Shown here: piece after piece, positions 26,600 to 35,951 of the stretch
How positions within the stretch are numbered: the first letter of the stretch is position 1
Layout of the letters: each line of letters starts with the position of its first letter
Origin: Vibrio mediterranei
GTDB lineage: Bacteria > Pseudomonadota > Gammaproteobacteria > Enterobacterales > Vibrionaceae
Length of the DNA stretch: 64,000 nt
Assembly: GCF_900088415.1 (NCBI RefSeq)
Contig: NZ_FLLQ01000001.1
Span: 496,001-560,000, forward strand
Reading direction: 5' to 3'
Program-made: the position numbers and the translations under genes
Notes under the pieces: generated by a model
What the model was told of the DNA's origin: nothing
Database searches by the model: none
What the model saw: only the letters and a program-made list of their open reading frames with translations

Positions 26600-27790
26600 G
26601 TGCTACTAGTAAGAAATGTCATGAGATCTCTGCCATGGAATGCTTGGTTACTTGCCACAGTCCAACCTTTTGTCCTCTCTGTAGGCGCTTTAAACGTATT
26701 TTTGGGAGGCATTGTCGGTACCAGTCTTCATAGTGACCCGACCCTCGCTACTTTTCCGGTCACTGCTTTAATTTTAGGTGTATCGCTTAATATCTTTCCC
26801 GCAGCTCGTATCCAGAGAAAAATTGGTCGAAAACACGCTTTCGTCATCGCTGCGCTAGTAAGCAGCGTCGCAGCCTTCTTTGCAGCTTGGAACATCGATA
26901 ATGGCAGTTTCTGGGGATTCTCTCTGAGCACTTTTATTCTTGGAACTCAATTAGCCTACGTCGGTCAATATCGATTCGCAGCAATAGAGAGTTGTGCAAA
27001 CCCTTCCCAGCACGCCAGTGTTATCAGTTTGGTTTTGGTCGGTGGCATTGCAGCAGCATGGGTTGGTCCTGAACTGCTCAATTTGGGCCAGTTTATCCCA
27101 ATGTTTGAGTCTGATTACGCTCGGGCATATGCTGCGCTAGGGACTTTAGAGATCGTTGGTGCTCTCATTCTGGCTATCGCAATGAAACCGCTAGAGATTC
27201 ACGATAGCAGTAAAGATGTTGGTGAGGCGCGCACCCTTTCGCTTCTATTTAAACAGCCTCTACTTTGGCTCGCTATCGGTTCTGGACTTACCGCTTATGC
27301 GGTTATGGCTTTCTTAATGACCGCAACACCGCTTGCAATGTCAGGCCATGGACATGATATCCAAAGCGCTAAATGGGTCATTCAGAGTCATGTAATGGCA
27401 ATGTACTTACCGTCATTAATCACTCCGCTGATCATTAAACGCATCGGTCTCTACAAGTTGATATCCTTAGGTTGCATTATATTCCTTGCTTGCATTGCCA
27501 TAGCTCTACTAGGGCATTCCGTACACCATTACTGGTGGGCGTTAGTAGCGCTTGGTGTGGGTTGGAACTTCTTATTTATCGGAGGAACAACATTATTACC
27601 TCAAACATACAAGCCAAGTGAGCGATTCAAAGTGCAAGCCGTAAACGATTTCTCTATCACTGGATTTCAAGCGGCAGGTTCATTAGGAGCGGGATTCGTC
27701 CTCTATACTCAAGGCTGGGCGTGGATGTTGATTGCCTCACTATTTCCTATCGCGCTGTTGTTTGTCCTCAATTTAGTCGTTAAGAAATAG
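26600..27790 (+). CDS. Major facilitator superfamily (MFS) transporter
   Basis: A 396-residue protein with about twelve hydrophobic segments. The cytoplasmic loop between helices 2 and 3 reads RIQRKIGRKHAF, a fair match to the MFS signature GxxxDRxGRR, and the equivalent loop in the second half reads IIKRIGLYKLI. The first codon here is GTG; an in-frame ATG at 26621 (MRSLPWNAW) is an equally good start. A charged central loop (EIHDSSKDVGEARTL) separates the halves. The substrate is unknown. It stands alone, converging on a minus-strand gene with a shared hairpin between. Confidence 0.88.
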   Translation: MLLVRNVMRSLPWNAWLLATVQPFVLSVGALNVFLGGIVGTSLHSDPTLATFPVTALILGVSLNIFPAARIQRKIGRKHAFVIAALVSSVAAFFAAWNIDNGSFWGFSLSTFILGTQLAYVGQYRFAAIESCANPSQHASVISLVLVGGIAAAWVGPELLNLGQFIPMFESDYARAYAALGTLEIVGALILAIAMKPLEIHDSSKDVGEARTLSLLFKQPLLWLAIGSGLTAYAVMAFLMTATPLAMSGHGHDIQSAKWVIQSHVMAMYLPSLITPLIIKRIGLYKLISLGCIIFLACIAIALLGHSVHHYWWALVALGVGWNFLFIGGTTLLPQTYKPSERFKVQAVNDFSITGFQAAGSLGAGFVLYTQGWAWMLIASLFPIALLFVLNLVVKK

Positions 27791-27823
27791 CTCAAGTAAC
27801 CATGTTTTGACACACAAAACCAT

Positions 27824-27848
27824 ATAAGGCCGTCAATGACGGCCTTAT
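27824..27848. terminator. Bidirectional hairpin between convergent genes
   Basis: Perfect 12-bp arms ATAAGGCCGTCA and TGACGGCCTTAT with a single central base (the inner pairs would open as a small loop). It lies between the MFS gene and the minus-strand gene starting at 28352. Confidence 0.65.
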
Positions 27849-27854
27849 TCGTAC

Positions 27855-28352
27855 TTAACAATAGGTACCAAGTTGGCAATGAGAGTAGCTAGCGTGCATG
27901 TCATTGACTTTAACAAGACGTTGATTTACATCGCCCTGCCCCGCCAATTGAATCTGGTACCAACGGTTATATCGCTTTTCGTCGGAAGTAATACTATCGG
28001 CAACGTACTTAAGAACCTGATCATACGTAGCGACATTTTTTTCTGAAAAGCGATAACTATCAATAACGTCCTGTCGCTTTTCATCCAGCTGTTTAGCTAA
28101 CGCAATACGGTCTTTTTTCATTTCAGTATCTTTTTCAGTAACTAAAATGGCTAGATAGTAGTAGGTTAATGCCGCATTTAACTGGCTCTTGTTAGCCGTT
28201 AAAGTATCCAAATGATATTTCACGTCATTTTCATCGGGGGATTGCTTATCAAAAGAGGCGACAAAGTCTTCGCTGTCCAACGCATCCCTTGAAAAAGACC
28301 AATCGTAAGCCACCAGCAACCCCAAAATCACGGGTAGTATCCACTTTTTCAT
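27855..28352 (-). CDS. Membrane-anchored protein of unknown function
   Basis: A 165-residue protein with an N-terminal hydrophobic segment (MKKWILPVILGLLVAYDWSF) acting as a signal anchor or uncleaved signal peptide. The rest is a charged, helix-rich periplasmic domain, KSQLNAALTYYYLAILVTEKDTEMKKDR and LAKQLDEKRQDVIDSY, ending with two cysteines (YSHCQLGTYC) that could form a disulfide. I do not recognise the family. It begins exactly where the upstream 49-residue gene stops, so the two form a tight operon. Confidence 0.7.
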   Translation of the reverse strand: MKKWILPVILGLLVAYDWSFSRDALDSEDFVASFDKQSPDENDVKYHLDTLTANKSQLNAALTYYYLAILVTEKDTEMKKDRIALAKQLDEKRQDVIDSYRFSEKNVATYDQVLKYVADSITSDEKRYNRWYQIQLAGQGDVNQRLVKVNDMHASYSHCQLGTYC

Positions 28353-28502
28353 CTAGAGTACTCTTTCTACTTGTCCAGACCGATACTCGAAGCTCTCCTC
28401 AGCCTCGACCCAACACTCCACCATCTCACCTTCTAACTCAAGGCTTTCGCAGTCCTCTAACACGCCAAACTGACCACTGGTAAGCATCACGACAATATCC
28501 AT
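28353..28502 (-). CDS. Small acidic protein (49 residues)
   Basis: A short open reading frame whose stop codon directly abuts the start of the next minus-strand gene. The ATG at 28502 has AAGGA 7 bases before it; another in-frame ATG is at 28508. The product starts MDIVVMLTSGQFGVLEDCES and continues with a strongly acidic stretch rich in Glu and Trp/Tyr, including EMVECWVEAEESFEYRSG, ending QVERVL. It contains two cysteines and no membrane segment. The spacing, ribosome site and codon pattern argue for a real gene. The function is unknown; a small partner or regulator of the downstream membrane-anchored protein is possible. Confidence 0.62.
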   Translation of the reverse strand: MDIVVMLTSGQFGVLEDCESLELEGEMVECWVEAEESFEYRSGQVERVL

Positions 28503-28781
28503 ATGCATTTCCTTATGCAGTATCTAGATATGTTCAAAATTAGTCGCTATACCCCAACTCTTCAAGGAAACAAGACTAAAGTCTTATCGACTAATGGGCT
28601 CAACGCTATCATCCTCTCAAACGAAATTCATTACTTAAACTAATCCATAAATCGTTGAAAATTTATTTTTAATTGAGAATGGAATAATTATTTAAAGCTA
28701 AATTGTATTTGAGATCTCAATCACGGATATACTTGGAATTCAAATATAATATAAACATCAATATGGAATTGGATAGATAAA

Positions 28782-29243
28782 ATGAAACCAACAATGAAAT
28801 TTAAACTAAAAGTTACGGAGTGCATCAAGCTGTTATTGCTTGCACTTCGTTCTTTTTGTTTGTTTTTCATACCACAATCTATTGATTCCGTAGATAAACT
28901 GACGAACGCATCTCAATCAGAACTCGCAACAGACGAGCTCAATCTTGCTGAGCAATACTCTAACTTATGGACTAAGAGCGCCGAACTCATTCCTCCATTT
29001 AGAGCGATTTCTCTTCCAATGGCAACGACTCGATTCAACCATGAATACAAGTACGCGGTGCAACACGCTCGCTTACTACGTCTTGTATTGAGCTTTATTG
29101 CCATTGTAGGATTTACAGAGATTTTAAAAGCATGTCAGTACTCTGTACTTGAGAAAGCCTACGCTTTTCTTACATTAGTTGATAGAAACATCAAAAAACA
29201 CACAACTAGCGTTATCGCAGTTGTGTGTTTTTTTTTACAATAA
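28782..29243 (+). CDS. Possible small protein of unknown function upstream of the PTS operon
   Basis: A 153-codon open reading frame with a GGA element before its ATG. The product would have a hydrophobic stretch near 15-32 (CIKLLLLALRSFCLFFIP), a mixed central part and a second hydrophobic segment near 103-118. Its last codons overlap the stem and T-tract of an intrinsic terminator, and another hairpin followed by a T-rich run lies inside its 5' part (28817-28860). Because of this it may be a genuine small gene or simply an open frame within the PTS leader. No family is recognised. Confidence 0.4.
   Translation: MKPTMKFKLKVTECIKLLLLALRSFCLFFIPQSIDSVDKLTNASQSELATDELNLAEQYSNLWTKSAELIPPFRAISLPMATTRFNHEYKYAVQHARLLRLVLSFIAIVGFTEILKACQYSVLEKAYAFLTLVDRNIKKHTTSVIAVVCFFLQ
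29195..29236 (+). terminator. Intrinsic terminator (possible attenuator) before the PTS operon
   Basis: Perfect 13-bp arms AAAACACACAACT and AGTTGTGTGTTTT around an 11-base loop, extending into an unbroken run of Ts. The EIIB start codon is only 23 bases beyond it, too close to fit a promoter between, so operon transcripts must pass it. Confidence 0.85.
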
Positions 29244-29258
29244 AAAGAGGATTACATT

Positions 29259-29564
29259 ATGTTCATCGTGTGCGTTGCCGCTTGCCCTACTGGCGTAGCT
29301 CATACCTATATGGCCGCTGAAGCGCTTGAAGTTAAAGCCAAGGAATTGGGACTCGAAATAAAAGTCGAGACTCAAGGTAGTATGGGAGCTGAAAACGAAA
29401 TTACTCCTGAAGATATTGCGCGAGCTGACGCTGCTATTATCGCAGCTGATGTGGCAATAAATGGTGTTGAGCGTTTCGCTTCACTTCCTAAAATTGAATG
29501 CAAAGTAGCAGATCCAATTAAGCACGGCTCTGCTTTGTTTGAGGCGCTAACAGCGGAGGTGTAA
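29259..29564 (+). CDS. PTS fructose-family EIIB component
   Basis: A 101-residue cytoplasmic phosphocarrier. The active-site cysteine lies in VCVAACPTGVAHTYMAAEAL (Cys9), the hallmark of fructose-family IIB domains, and the C-terminal GSALFEALTAEV is normal. It accepts phosphate from EIIA and phosphorylates the sugar entering through EIIC. An AGAGGA ribosome site is 8 bases before the ATG, and the EIIC gene starts 3 bases after the stop. It is first in a PTS operon with a GH38 mannosidase and an HPr-EI-EIIA fusion, suggesting a mannosyl-glycerate-like substrate. Confidence 0.93.
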   Translation: MFIVCVAACPTGVAHTYMAAEALEVKAKELGLEIKVETQGSMGAENEITPEDIARADAAIIAADVAINGVERFASLPKIECKVADPIKHGSALFEALTAEV

Positions 29565-29566
29565 TT

Positions 29567-30679
29567 ATGAGCCAGTTCAATGCAGGACAAAAATCAGTAG
29601 GTACTGAAATTAAGAATGCCATCATGACCGGTGTGTCATATATGCTCCCTTTCATCATTGCCGGCGCGGTACTGATGGGAATTGCTCGTATCGGTGCCTC
29701 GTTTTATGGTGTCGATAACATTTGGGATGGCAGTCACGCCGAGTCGGTACATCAACTAGTCAGACTGTTCCACGATTTTGACGGCTTCGGTGGTATGGCA
29801 TTATCGCTAATGTTACCTGTTGTTGCGGGATACATCGCGTTTGCTATCGCTAACAAGCCGGCGATAGCCCCAGGCATGATTGGTGGTTTGCTTGCCGGTA
29901 AAATTGGTACTGGTTTCCTGGGGGCGCTTGCAGCAGGCCTTCTCGCAGGTTATATCGTCAAGTATCTAGCAACCAAAATTAAGCTACCAAAGTCACTAGC
30001 CTCCGCCGGACCAATCTTTATTATTCCTGTTGGCGGTACTCTGCTCGTATGCGCACTAATGTCTTACGTAATCGGCGACCCAATGGCGGCATTGAATAGA
30101 GGTCTAGAAACATGGCTACTCTCTATGTCTGACGGCAACAAAATCGTTCTTGCGGCGGTAGTCGGTGGCATGGTTGGCTTTGACCTTGGCGGTCCGATCA
30201 ATAAAGCGGCAGTAACTACTGCTATGGCTCTATTAGCGTCTGGCATTTATGATCCAAATACAGCAGCCCAAGTCGCTATTATTATTCCGCCAATTGGCAT
30301 TGGTGTTGCGACGTTAATCTGGAAATCTCGCTTTCCCGCATCACTTCAAGAAGCAGGCAAAGCCTCAACACTGATGGGGCTAATCGGTGTGTCAGAGGGC
30401 GCTATTCCCTTTGCACTGGCTAATCCAAAGATCATCGCAGTAAACGTTTTGGGCTCTGCCGTTGGTGCCGCTATGGCTGTAGGCTTAGGCGCCGTAAACA
30501 AAGCGCCAATCTCAGGATTCTACGGCTGGCTTGCTGTTGAAAGCTGGTTTGTTTACGTCTTAGCAATTGCAACGGGTTCAGCCATCATTGCCGTAGGCTC
30601 CCTGTTAGTTTTCAACGGAGAACAAATGACAAAGCAGGACAAAACGGAAAACGCACCTAAATTTACCGTTTCCCGTTAA
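29567..30679 (+). CDS. PTS fructose-family EIIC permease
   Basis: A 370-residue inner-membrane sugar channel with about eight to nine hydrophobic segments. Fructose-family motifs are clear: GVSYMLPFIIAGAVLMGIAR near the N-terminus, IANKPAIAPGMIGGLLAG in the middle and GLIGVSEGAIPFALANP with the conserved GxxEGAIPF substrate-binding region. In E. coli MngA the A, B and C domains are one chain; here B and C are separate genes and A is fused to HPr-EI further downstream. It follows the EIIB gene by 3 bases and precedes a hairpin and the mannosidase gene. Confidence 0.93.
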   Translation: MSQFNAGQKSVGTEIKNAIMTGVSYMLPFIIAGAVLMGIARIGASFYGVDNIWDGSHAESVHQLVRLFHDFDGFGGMALSLMLPVVAGYIAFAIANKPAIAPGMIGGLLAGKIGTGFLGALAAGLLAGYIVKYLATKIKLPKSLASAGPIFIIPVGGTLLVCALMSYVIGDPMAALNRGLETWLLSMSDGNKIVLAAVVGGMVGFDLGGPINKAAVTTAMALLASGIYDPNTAAQVAIIIPPIGIGVATLIWKSRFPASLQEAGKASTLMGLIGVSEGAIPFALANPKIIAVNVLGSAVGAAMAVGLGAVNKAPISGFYGWLAVESWFVYVLAIATGSAIIAVGSLLVFNGEQMTKQDKTENAPKFTVSR

Positions 30680-30695
30680 GCAAATTCTTCTTAGT

Positions 30696-30719
30696 TCAGG
30701 GCTAGTCACCTAGCCCTGA
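30696..30719 (+). repeat. Intercistronic hairpin in the PTS operon
   Basis: Perfect 10-bp arms TCAGGGCTAG and CTAGCCCTGA around TCAC, 16 bases after the EIIC stop. No T-tract follows, so it is likely an mRNA processing or stability element that sets different expression levels. Confidence 0.55.
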
Positions 30720-30775
30720 GATATACCTTCATTATAAAACTATTAGAGCCCATGCTCTGGGGTTAATCACGCCTT

Positions 30776-33379
30776 ATGAAAACTATTCATTTAATTCAGC
30801 ATACCCACTGGGATCGCGAATGGTATTTTACTGAGAACGATTCAAAAGCACTACTTTATTATTTTATGGACGATTTAATGTCTAATCTGGAACGAGATAA
30901 TAATATAGGACCTTTTGTATTAGATGCTCAAACTGTTGTATTAGACGACTATTTACAAGTTGCACCAGAACACAAAGTACGATTAGAAATTCTTATCAAA
31001 AACCAGAGAATATTGATTGGCCCCTGGTATACTCAAACGGACTTTCTCACCGTCAGTGCTGAGTCAATTACTCGTAACCTACTGCTTGGGATGAGCGACT
31101 GTGAGAAATATGGTCAAGCGATGAAAATCGGCTATGTTCCTGATTCCTTTGGGCAAACAGAACAACTACCAATGCTGTTAAATCAATTCAATATTGATAG
31201 AGCAGTTTTATGGCGTGGTTGGTCTGAACGACTCGTCGCCAATACAGAATTTCAATGGCAGAGCCAAGACGGGAGTAAGATAACAACAGCAGTCTTTCCA
31301 TGGGGTTATGGGTGTTCAAAATGGTTACCTACTGACCCTATGAGTTTTACCGAAGCTATTACTTCCAATGCACGAAAGCAATGCCAGTTTGCAGCGAGTG
31401 AGCACGTCATGCTTCCGAATGGCAATGACCAATCACCTTTTGAGTTTCAGGTAGTTAGCCTTCTTGATCATGCCAACCAAACTCAAGATGAATTTCACTT
31501 TGTGAACAGTTCTTTCGATGACTATTTCGATGCACTTGCTACATCGGCTCCCACTCTAAATTGCTTCAAAGGTGAAATGCTCGATCCTAAGTATATGAGA
31601 ATTCATCGTGGCATTTTCTCGACACGAATGGATATTAAGCTCGCGAACGAAAAGTTAGAAACCCTAGTCAGTCGTTATTTGGAGCCTTTGCTGGCATTAA
31701 ACTACACAAATGGACTGCCTTACCCACAAAATGCCGTTAATCAGATCTGGCGTGAAGCCATGAAAAGTCATGCACACGATAGTATCGGTGGTTGCAACTC
31801 AGACCGTGTAAATGCAATGGTTCTTAATCGTCTTTTGTCAGGCATCGAAACCGCTGAGCAATTGTTAGAACTCAACTTCAGAAAGTTAACGCAAGGTATT
31901 CAAGCCTCTGTCGATGGCACAAAAATCGTAGTCTTCAATAGTATTCCGAAAAAACGTGACAGTTTAGTTGATGTTACCATCTACACCCCGTCTGACCAAT
32001 TTAACATCGTCGATCAGCAAGGTAACGAACTGCAATATCAAATCATTGACGAATCACAACAAGATATGTCGACGATCATTCAGGAACTCTCGAATAACAC
32101 AACAACAACTTGGTATAGAAAGATCTCCATGATGGTGAGTGTTAAAGATATCCCTGCATGTGGTTATACAACGATTTACCTTCAAGAAGATAAGCTAAGT
32201 GCAACTAACTCTGACACAATCCGCCGCAAAGAATCAGTAATCAGTAACCAATGGTTCACGCTTGAATACCAAACTAACGGTACACTGCATCTTGTCGACC
32301 ATAGGAATGGCGCTCGATACTCGAACCTGTTCGAAATCTGTGATGGTTCTGACGAAGGTGACAACTACAATTTTTCTCCACTCCTCAATGATTGGATAAT
32401 TAGCAGTAAGAGCGCCGAACACACCGTGTTTGTAGAAACAGGCGTATTAACGTCAACCATGACATTAAGTTTCTCCATGGTGCTTCCTAAAAACCTTGAT
32501 GAGAGAAAGCAACACGTTGCTTCAACTCGACTTCCTATTTCTCTCAAAATCACTCTACGTAATGACCGTCCTGCCATTGATGTAGACGTTGATTTAGATA
32601 ACTGCGTTTTGGACCACCGCTTACAAATCAACTTCCCTACTGGTATAGAGTGCTCACAACATGTGGCAGACCAACCATTTGGCTTGGTCACTCGAGAGAA
32701 CGTACCGGGTGAGCTTGATATCTGGCAACAAGAATCGTGGACCGAAGCACCTGTTGCTAACTATCCGATGCAATCAATGGTGCTACATCGTAATGCGTCG
32801 CGAGGGTTAGGTGTTGTCACGAAAGGCTTACGCGAGTACGAGTTTCATCAAGACACACCTAACTCTATTGCTATTACCCTACTACGTAGCGTTGGTTGGC
32901 TTGGACAAGCAAATCTCACTTATCGACCAGGTCGTGCCTCTGGTATGGTCCTTCCTGCTCCTGACTCTCAAATTCAAGGCCGTCATCAGTTCTCTCTTTC
33001 TCTGGTTCCTTTCTGTAGTGAAAAGGAAACTGAGTACTGGCAAACCGTTGAGTGTATCAATACACCCGTCATCAGCCATGTCGGCACTGACTGGGCAAGA
33101 TTCAGACTCAACCCTACAACGCTTGTCGTCCCAGAATCACAAAGCCTAGTCGAATGGAACAACTCTCTGCACTTCAGCACATTAAAGAAATCTGAGCACT
33201 CCGAACAGATTATTTTACGGGCTTTCAACCCTACTTTATCTTCGTGCGAATTTGGCGATATTCAAACTCTTTACTCATACCAAAATGTTCAACTAGACGA
33301 ACGTAGCCCAGTAGAACAAACGGCAGACATACCACCATGCCGACCAGTAACAATAAGCCTTGCAACCAAAGCACTATGA
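30776..33379 (+). CDS. mngB: GH38 alpha-mannosidase, MngB-like
   Basis: An 867-residue cytoplasmic glycoside hydrolase of family 38, close to E. coli MngB in length. It begins with the zinc-binding HTHWDREW motif (His9-Asp13), has the nucleophile Asp in VPDSFGQTEQLP (about Asp123), a second metal/catalytic region SHAHDSIGGCNSDRVN, and a long C-terminal beta domain. MngB hydrolyses 2-O-(6-phospho-mannosyl)-glycerate to mannose-6-phosphate and glycerate. Given the adjacent fructose-family PTS, the same pathway is the best inference, though another alpha-mannoside is possible. It overlaps no neighbour; the HPr-EI-EIIA gene starts 9 bases later. Confidence 0.9.
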   Translation: MKTIHLIQHTHWDREWYFTENDSKALLYYFMDDLMSNLERDNNIGPFVLDAQTVVLDDYLQVAPEHKVRLEILIKNQRILIGPWYTQTDFLTVSAESITRNLLLGMSDCEKYGQAMKIGYVPDSFGQTEQLPMLLNQFNIDRAVLWRGWSERLVANTEFQWQSQDGSKITTAVFPWGYGCSKWLPTDPMSFTEAITSNARKQCQFAASEHVMLPNGNDQSPFEFQVVSLLDHANQTQDEFHFVNSSFDDYFDALATSAPTLNCFKGEMLDPKYMRIHRGIFSTRMDIKLANEKLETLVSRYLEPLLALNYTNGLPYPQNAVNQIWREAMKSHAHDSIGGCNSDRVNAMVLNRLLSGIETAEQLLELNFRKLTQGIQASVDGTKIVVFNSIPKKRDSLVDVTIYTPSDQFNIVDQQGNELQYQIIDESQQDMSTIIQELSNNTTTTWYRKISMMVSVKDIPACGYTTIYLQEDKLSATNSDTIRRKESVISNQWFTLEYQTNGTLHLVDHRNGARYSNLFEICDGSDEGDNYNFSPLLNDWIISSKSAEHTVFVETGVLTSTMTLSFSMVLPKNLDERKQHVASTRLPISLKITLRNDRPAIDVDVDLDNCVLDHRLQINFPTGIECSQHVADQPFGLVTRENVPGELDIWQQESWTEAPVANYPMQSMVLHRNASRGLGVVTKGLREYEFHQDTPNSIAITLLRSVGWLGQANLTYRPGRASGMVLPAPDSQIQGRHQFSLSLVPFCSEKETEYWQTVECINTPVISHVGTDWARFRLNPTTLVVPESQSLVEWNNSLHFSTLKKSEHSEQIILRAFNPTLSSCEFGDIQTLYSYQNVQLDERSPVEQTADIPPCRPVTISLATKAL

Positions 33380-33388
33380 GAAACGACA

Positions 33389-35884
33389 ATGACTAATCTT
33401 AATTTTATCTGCCCACTACCAAATGGTTTACATGCGCGACCTGCCAAAGAAATTGAGCTACGAGCAAATCGATTCAACTGTGACATTCTCTTAGTCAACA
33501 GCTCAAAAGATAAAACTGCTAATGCGAAAAGTGTCTTGTCTATGATTAGTGCCGATATCTTGGAAGGCGATCATTGCCAGTTTATTTTCACTGGCTCAGA
33601 CGCCAACGAGGCACTTATCTTTTTTCAAGCATTTGTTGATACTGAACTCAGCCATATCGACAATGCGATAGACACACAGAATGTCCAATTAAGCGAACAA
33701 CCACTTCCTGTGGGTTTAATGCGTGCAGCACCTCGTTATGTACGAGGTACCGTTGCTTCAGTCGGTTTGGGTGAGGCTAGTGCTACTCTCTGGCAACAAA
33801 CTGACCTTAGAAAAATGGCCGCTGCATTACCAAGCCAGACGTCATCTTGTATCGAGAGTGAATTACAGAGTGCTTTGAAAGCGTTACAACTAAACCTTTT
33901 GAAGAAGCAAGCTAGCTCTGAAGGCGAATGTAAAGAGATACTCGAAGCACATTTGAAAATTGCCCAAGATGAAGAGCTAGGTCGTGCTCTAATGATGCAA
34001 AATAATGCGTTAAACACTCTTGATGCGATCGCAAATGCATGCGACAAGTTATGTGCGCCACTAGAAAATAGCGCTAGTGACTATTTGAAAGAACGAGCGC
34101 TCGATATCAAAGATATCGCTCTTCAACTTGCTAATATCGTGCGCGATGAAGATCTGAGTCAAATGCCGACGATCACAGCACCAACTATTTTGGTCTCAGA
34201 CACGCTACTCACCCCAAGTCAGATTCTTGCTCTTCCAAAAGCACTAATTCAAGGTATTGTGATGGGTGAAGGAGGCAGCACTTCTCACACTATAATCTTG
34301 GCACGCTCTTTTAATATTCCTGTTTTGGTCGGAATAGAAAACCCCACTCAGCAGATTATCCAAGGCCAACGGCTCGTTGTTGATGCCATTAATGGCGCAT
34401 TGATTTTAGAGAGTAACGTGGCTTGTGATGCGTTCTATCAACTAGAGCGCAAAAAACTCAACGCACTTTCGGCTCAAACCGCAGAGTTTAAGGATCTTAA
34501 AGTAACGACACTCGATAAAGAAAAGGTTAACGTTCTCGCCAATATCGTCTCAAGCGAAGAAGCTGAGGGTATCTATTCGTCTGGTGCAGATGGTATTGGG
34601 CTATATCGAACTGAGATGCTGTTCTGCGAGCGTACCACTCCACCTTCAGAGGAGGAGCAATTCCAACATTATTCAAATGTTGTGAAACATAGCCAAGGTA
34701 ACAAGGTGGTTATTCGAACTCTAGATATAGGCGGTGACAAACCTTGTGCTTATATGGGTTTTCCAGCAGAAGACAACCCTTTCTTAGGTTATCGTGCTGT
34801 CAGAATGTACCCTCAATATGACGCCATTATACGCTCTCAGCTTCGTGCATTACTTAGAGCCAGTTGTTTTGGTGAAGTGTCTATCATGGTGCCTATGATT
34901 TCTAACCTTAACGAAATCATTTGGTGCAGAGAACTCATTGACGAACTGGCTATCGAACTTGCCAATGAAGGGCATGAGTTAGGCAATATCCGTCTTGGTG
35001 CAATGGCTGAAGTTCCATCCATTGCCTACATCTTCAACCAAGCATCTGAGTTCATCGATTTCATTTCTATTGGTAGTAACGACCTAGCACAATACTTCTT
35101 TGCGTGTGACCGAGGAAACAAAACCATCGTTGACCTATACGACCACTTCAACCCAGCCTTTATAGCATTTCTAAAGCAGCTGATTGGTTCGGCAAAAGTG
35201 GCCAAGTTAGAGGTTAGTCTGTGTGGCGAGTTCGCTGCTGACCCTATCGCGCAACCCTTGTTATTGGGTTGTGGGCTCACACAGTTTTCTATGGCAGCCT
35301 CGAAAATTGCCACAAGCAAACGTGCCTTAACTCGACTTAACGTAAACGAGTGTGAAGCTTTAGTTAATGAAGTACTTACCTTAACGAATAGCAAGCAAGT
35401 GAAAGCGCGTGTCGCAGCGTTTTACAACAGCAGTGACGGCAAAGAAACTCTCGATGAAGCGCTCGTATTTACTCAACAATCTATTAGTTCGAAAGAAGAA
35501 GCCATAAAGCTACTTTGCGATAACTTAGAGATTAACGAACGCACAGGTTGTGCAAATGAGGTTGAAAAAGCGATTTGGGACAGAGAAGCCGTGTTTTCAA
35601 CCGCACTAGGTTTTTCAGTAGCGATTCCTCATTGTAAATCTTCCAGTGTCTCTCATAACAGCGTCTCCGTTCTCACCTTAGACAACCCTATCTCTTGGGG
35701 CGAGGATGTCGATGTTGATATTATTATCATGCTTACTGTCACTGAAGAGGGTAAGGATTCACATATGAAGATTTTCTCTAAAATCGCACGCAAACTCATG
35801 CATGAAGACTTCCGTACCTCTTTGCAGCAAGCTCATGAACGGAAGCAAGTCATCGACATTTTGAATAACGCAATCAACGCCTAA
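33389..35884 (+). CDS. Multiphosphoryl transfer protein, HPr-EI-EIIA(Fru) fusion
   Basis: An 831-residue fusion carrying three PTS steps. Residues 1-85 are HPr with active-site His15 in PNGLHARPAKE. EI follows (about 115-665) with its phospho-histidine in GEGGSTSHTIILARS (about His300) and PEP-site motifs such as DGIGLYRTEMLF, DIGGDKP and SLCGEFAADP. Residues of about 685-831 are a fructose-type EIIA with His in SVAIPHCKS (about His748). The order and size match FryA/PtsA-type proteins. It lets the operon draw phosphate straight from PEP without the housekeeping EI and HPr. It lies between mngB (9 bases) and an MFS gene (68 bases). Confidence 0.95.
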   Translation: MTNLNFICPLPNGLHARPAKEIELRANRFNCDILLVNSSKDKTANAKSVLSMISADILEGDHCQFIFTGSDANEALIFFQAFVDTELSHIDNAIDTQNVQLSEQPLPVGLMRAAPRYVRGTVASVGLGEASATLWQQTDLRKMAAALPSQTSSCIESELQSALKALQLNLLKKQASSEGECKEILEAHLKIAQDEELGRALMMQNNALNTLDAIANACDKLCAPLENSASDYLKERALDIKDIALQLANIVRDEDLSQMPTITAPTILVSDTLLTPSQILALPKALIQGIVMGEGGSTSHTIILARSFNIPVLVGIENPTQQIIQGQRLVVDAINGALILESNVACDAFYQLERKKLNALSAQTAEFKDLKVTTLDKEKVNVLANIVSSEEAEGIYSSGADGIGLYRTEMLFCERTTPPSEEEQFQHYSNVVKHSQGNKVVIRTLDIGGDKPCAYMGFPAEDNPFLGYRAVRMYPQYDAIIRSQLRALLRASCFGEVSIMVPMISNLNEIIWCRELIDELAIELANEGHELGNIRLGAMAEVPSIAYIFNQASEFIDFISIGSNDLAQYFFACDRGNKTIVDLYDHFNPAFIAFLKQLIGSAKVAKLEVSLCGEFAADPIAQPLLLGCGLTQFSMAASKIATSKRALTRLNVNECEALVNEVLTLTNSKQVKARVAAFYNSSDGKETLDEALVFTQQSISSKEEAIKLLCDNLEINERTGCANEVEKAIWDREAVFSTALGFSVAIPHCKSSSVSHNSVSVLTLDNPISWGEDVDVDIIIMLTVTEEGKDSHMKIFSKIARKLMHEDFRTSLQQAHERKQVIDILNNAINA

Positions 35885-35951
35885 AGCTTGTTCTTATCTG
35901 ATTGCTGATAAGCAATTAACCATCAGTATTCGTCGGAGGAGGTCCACAGAA

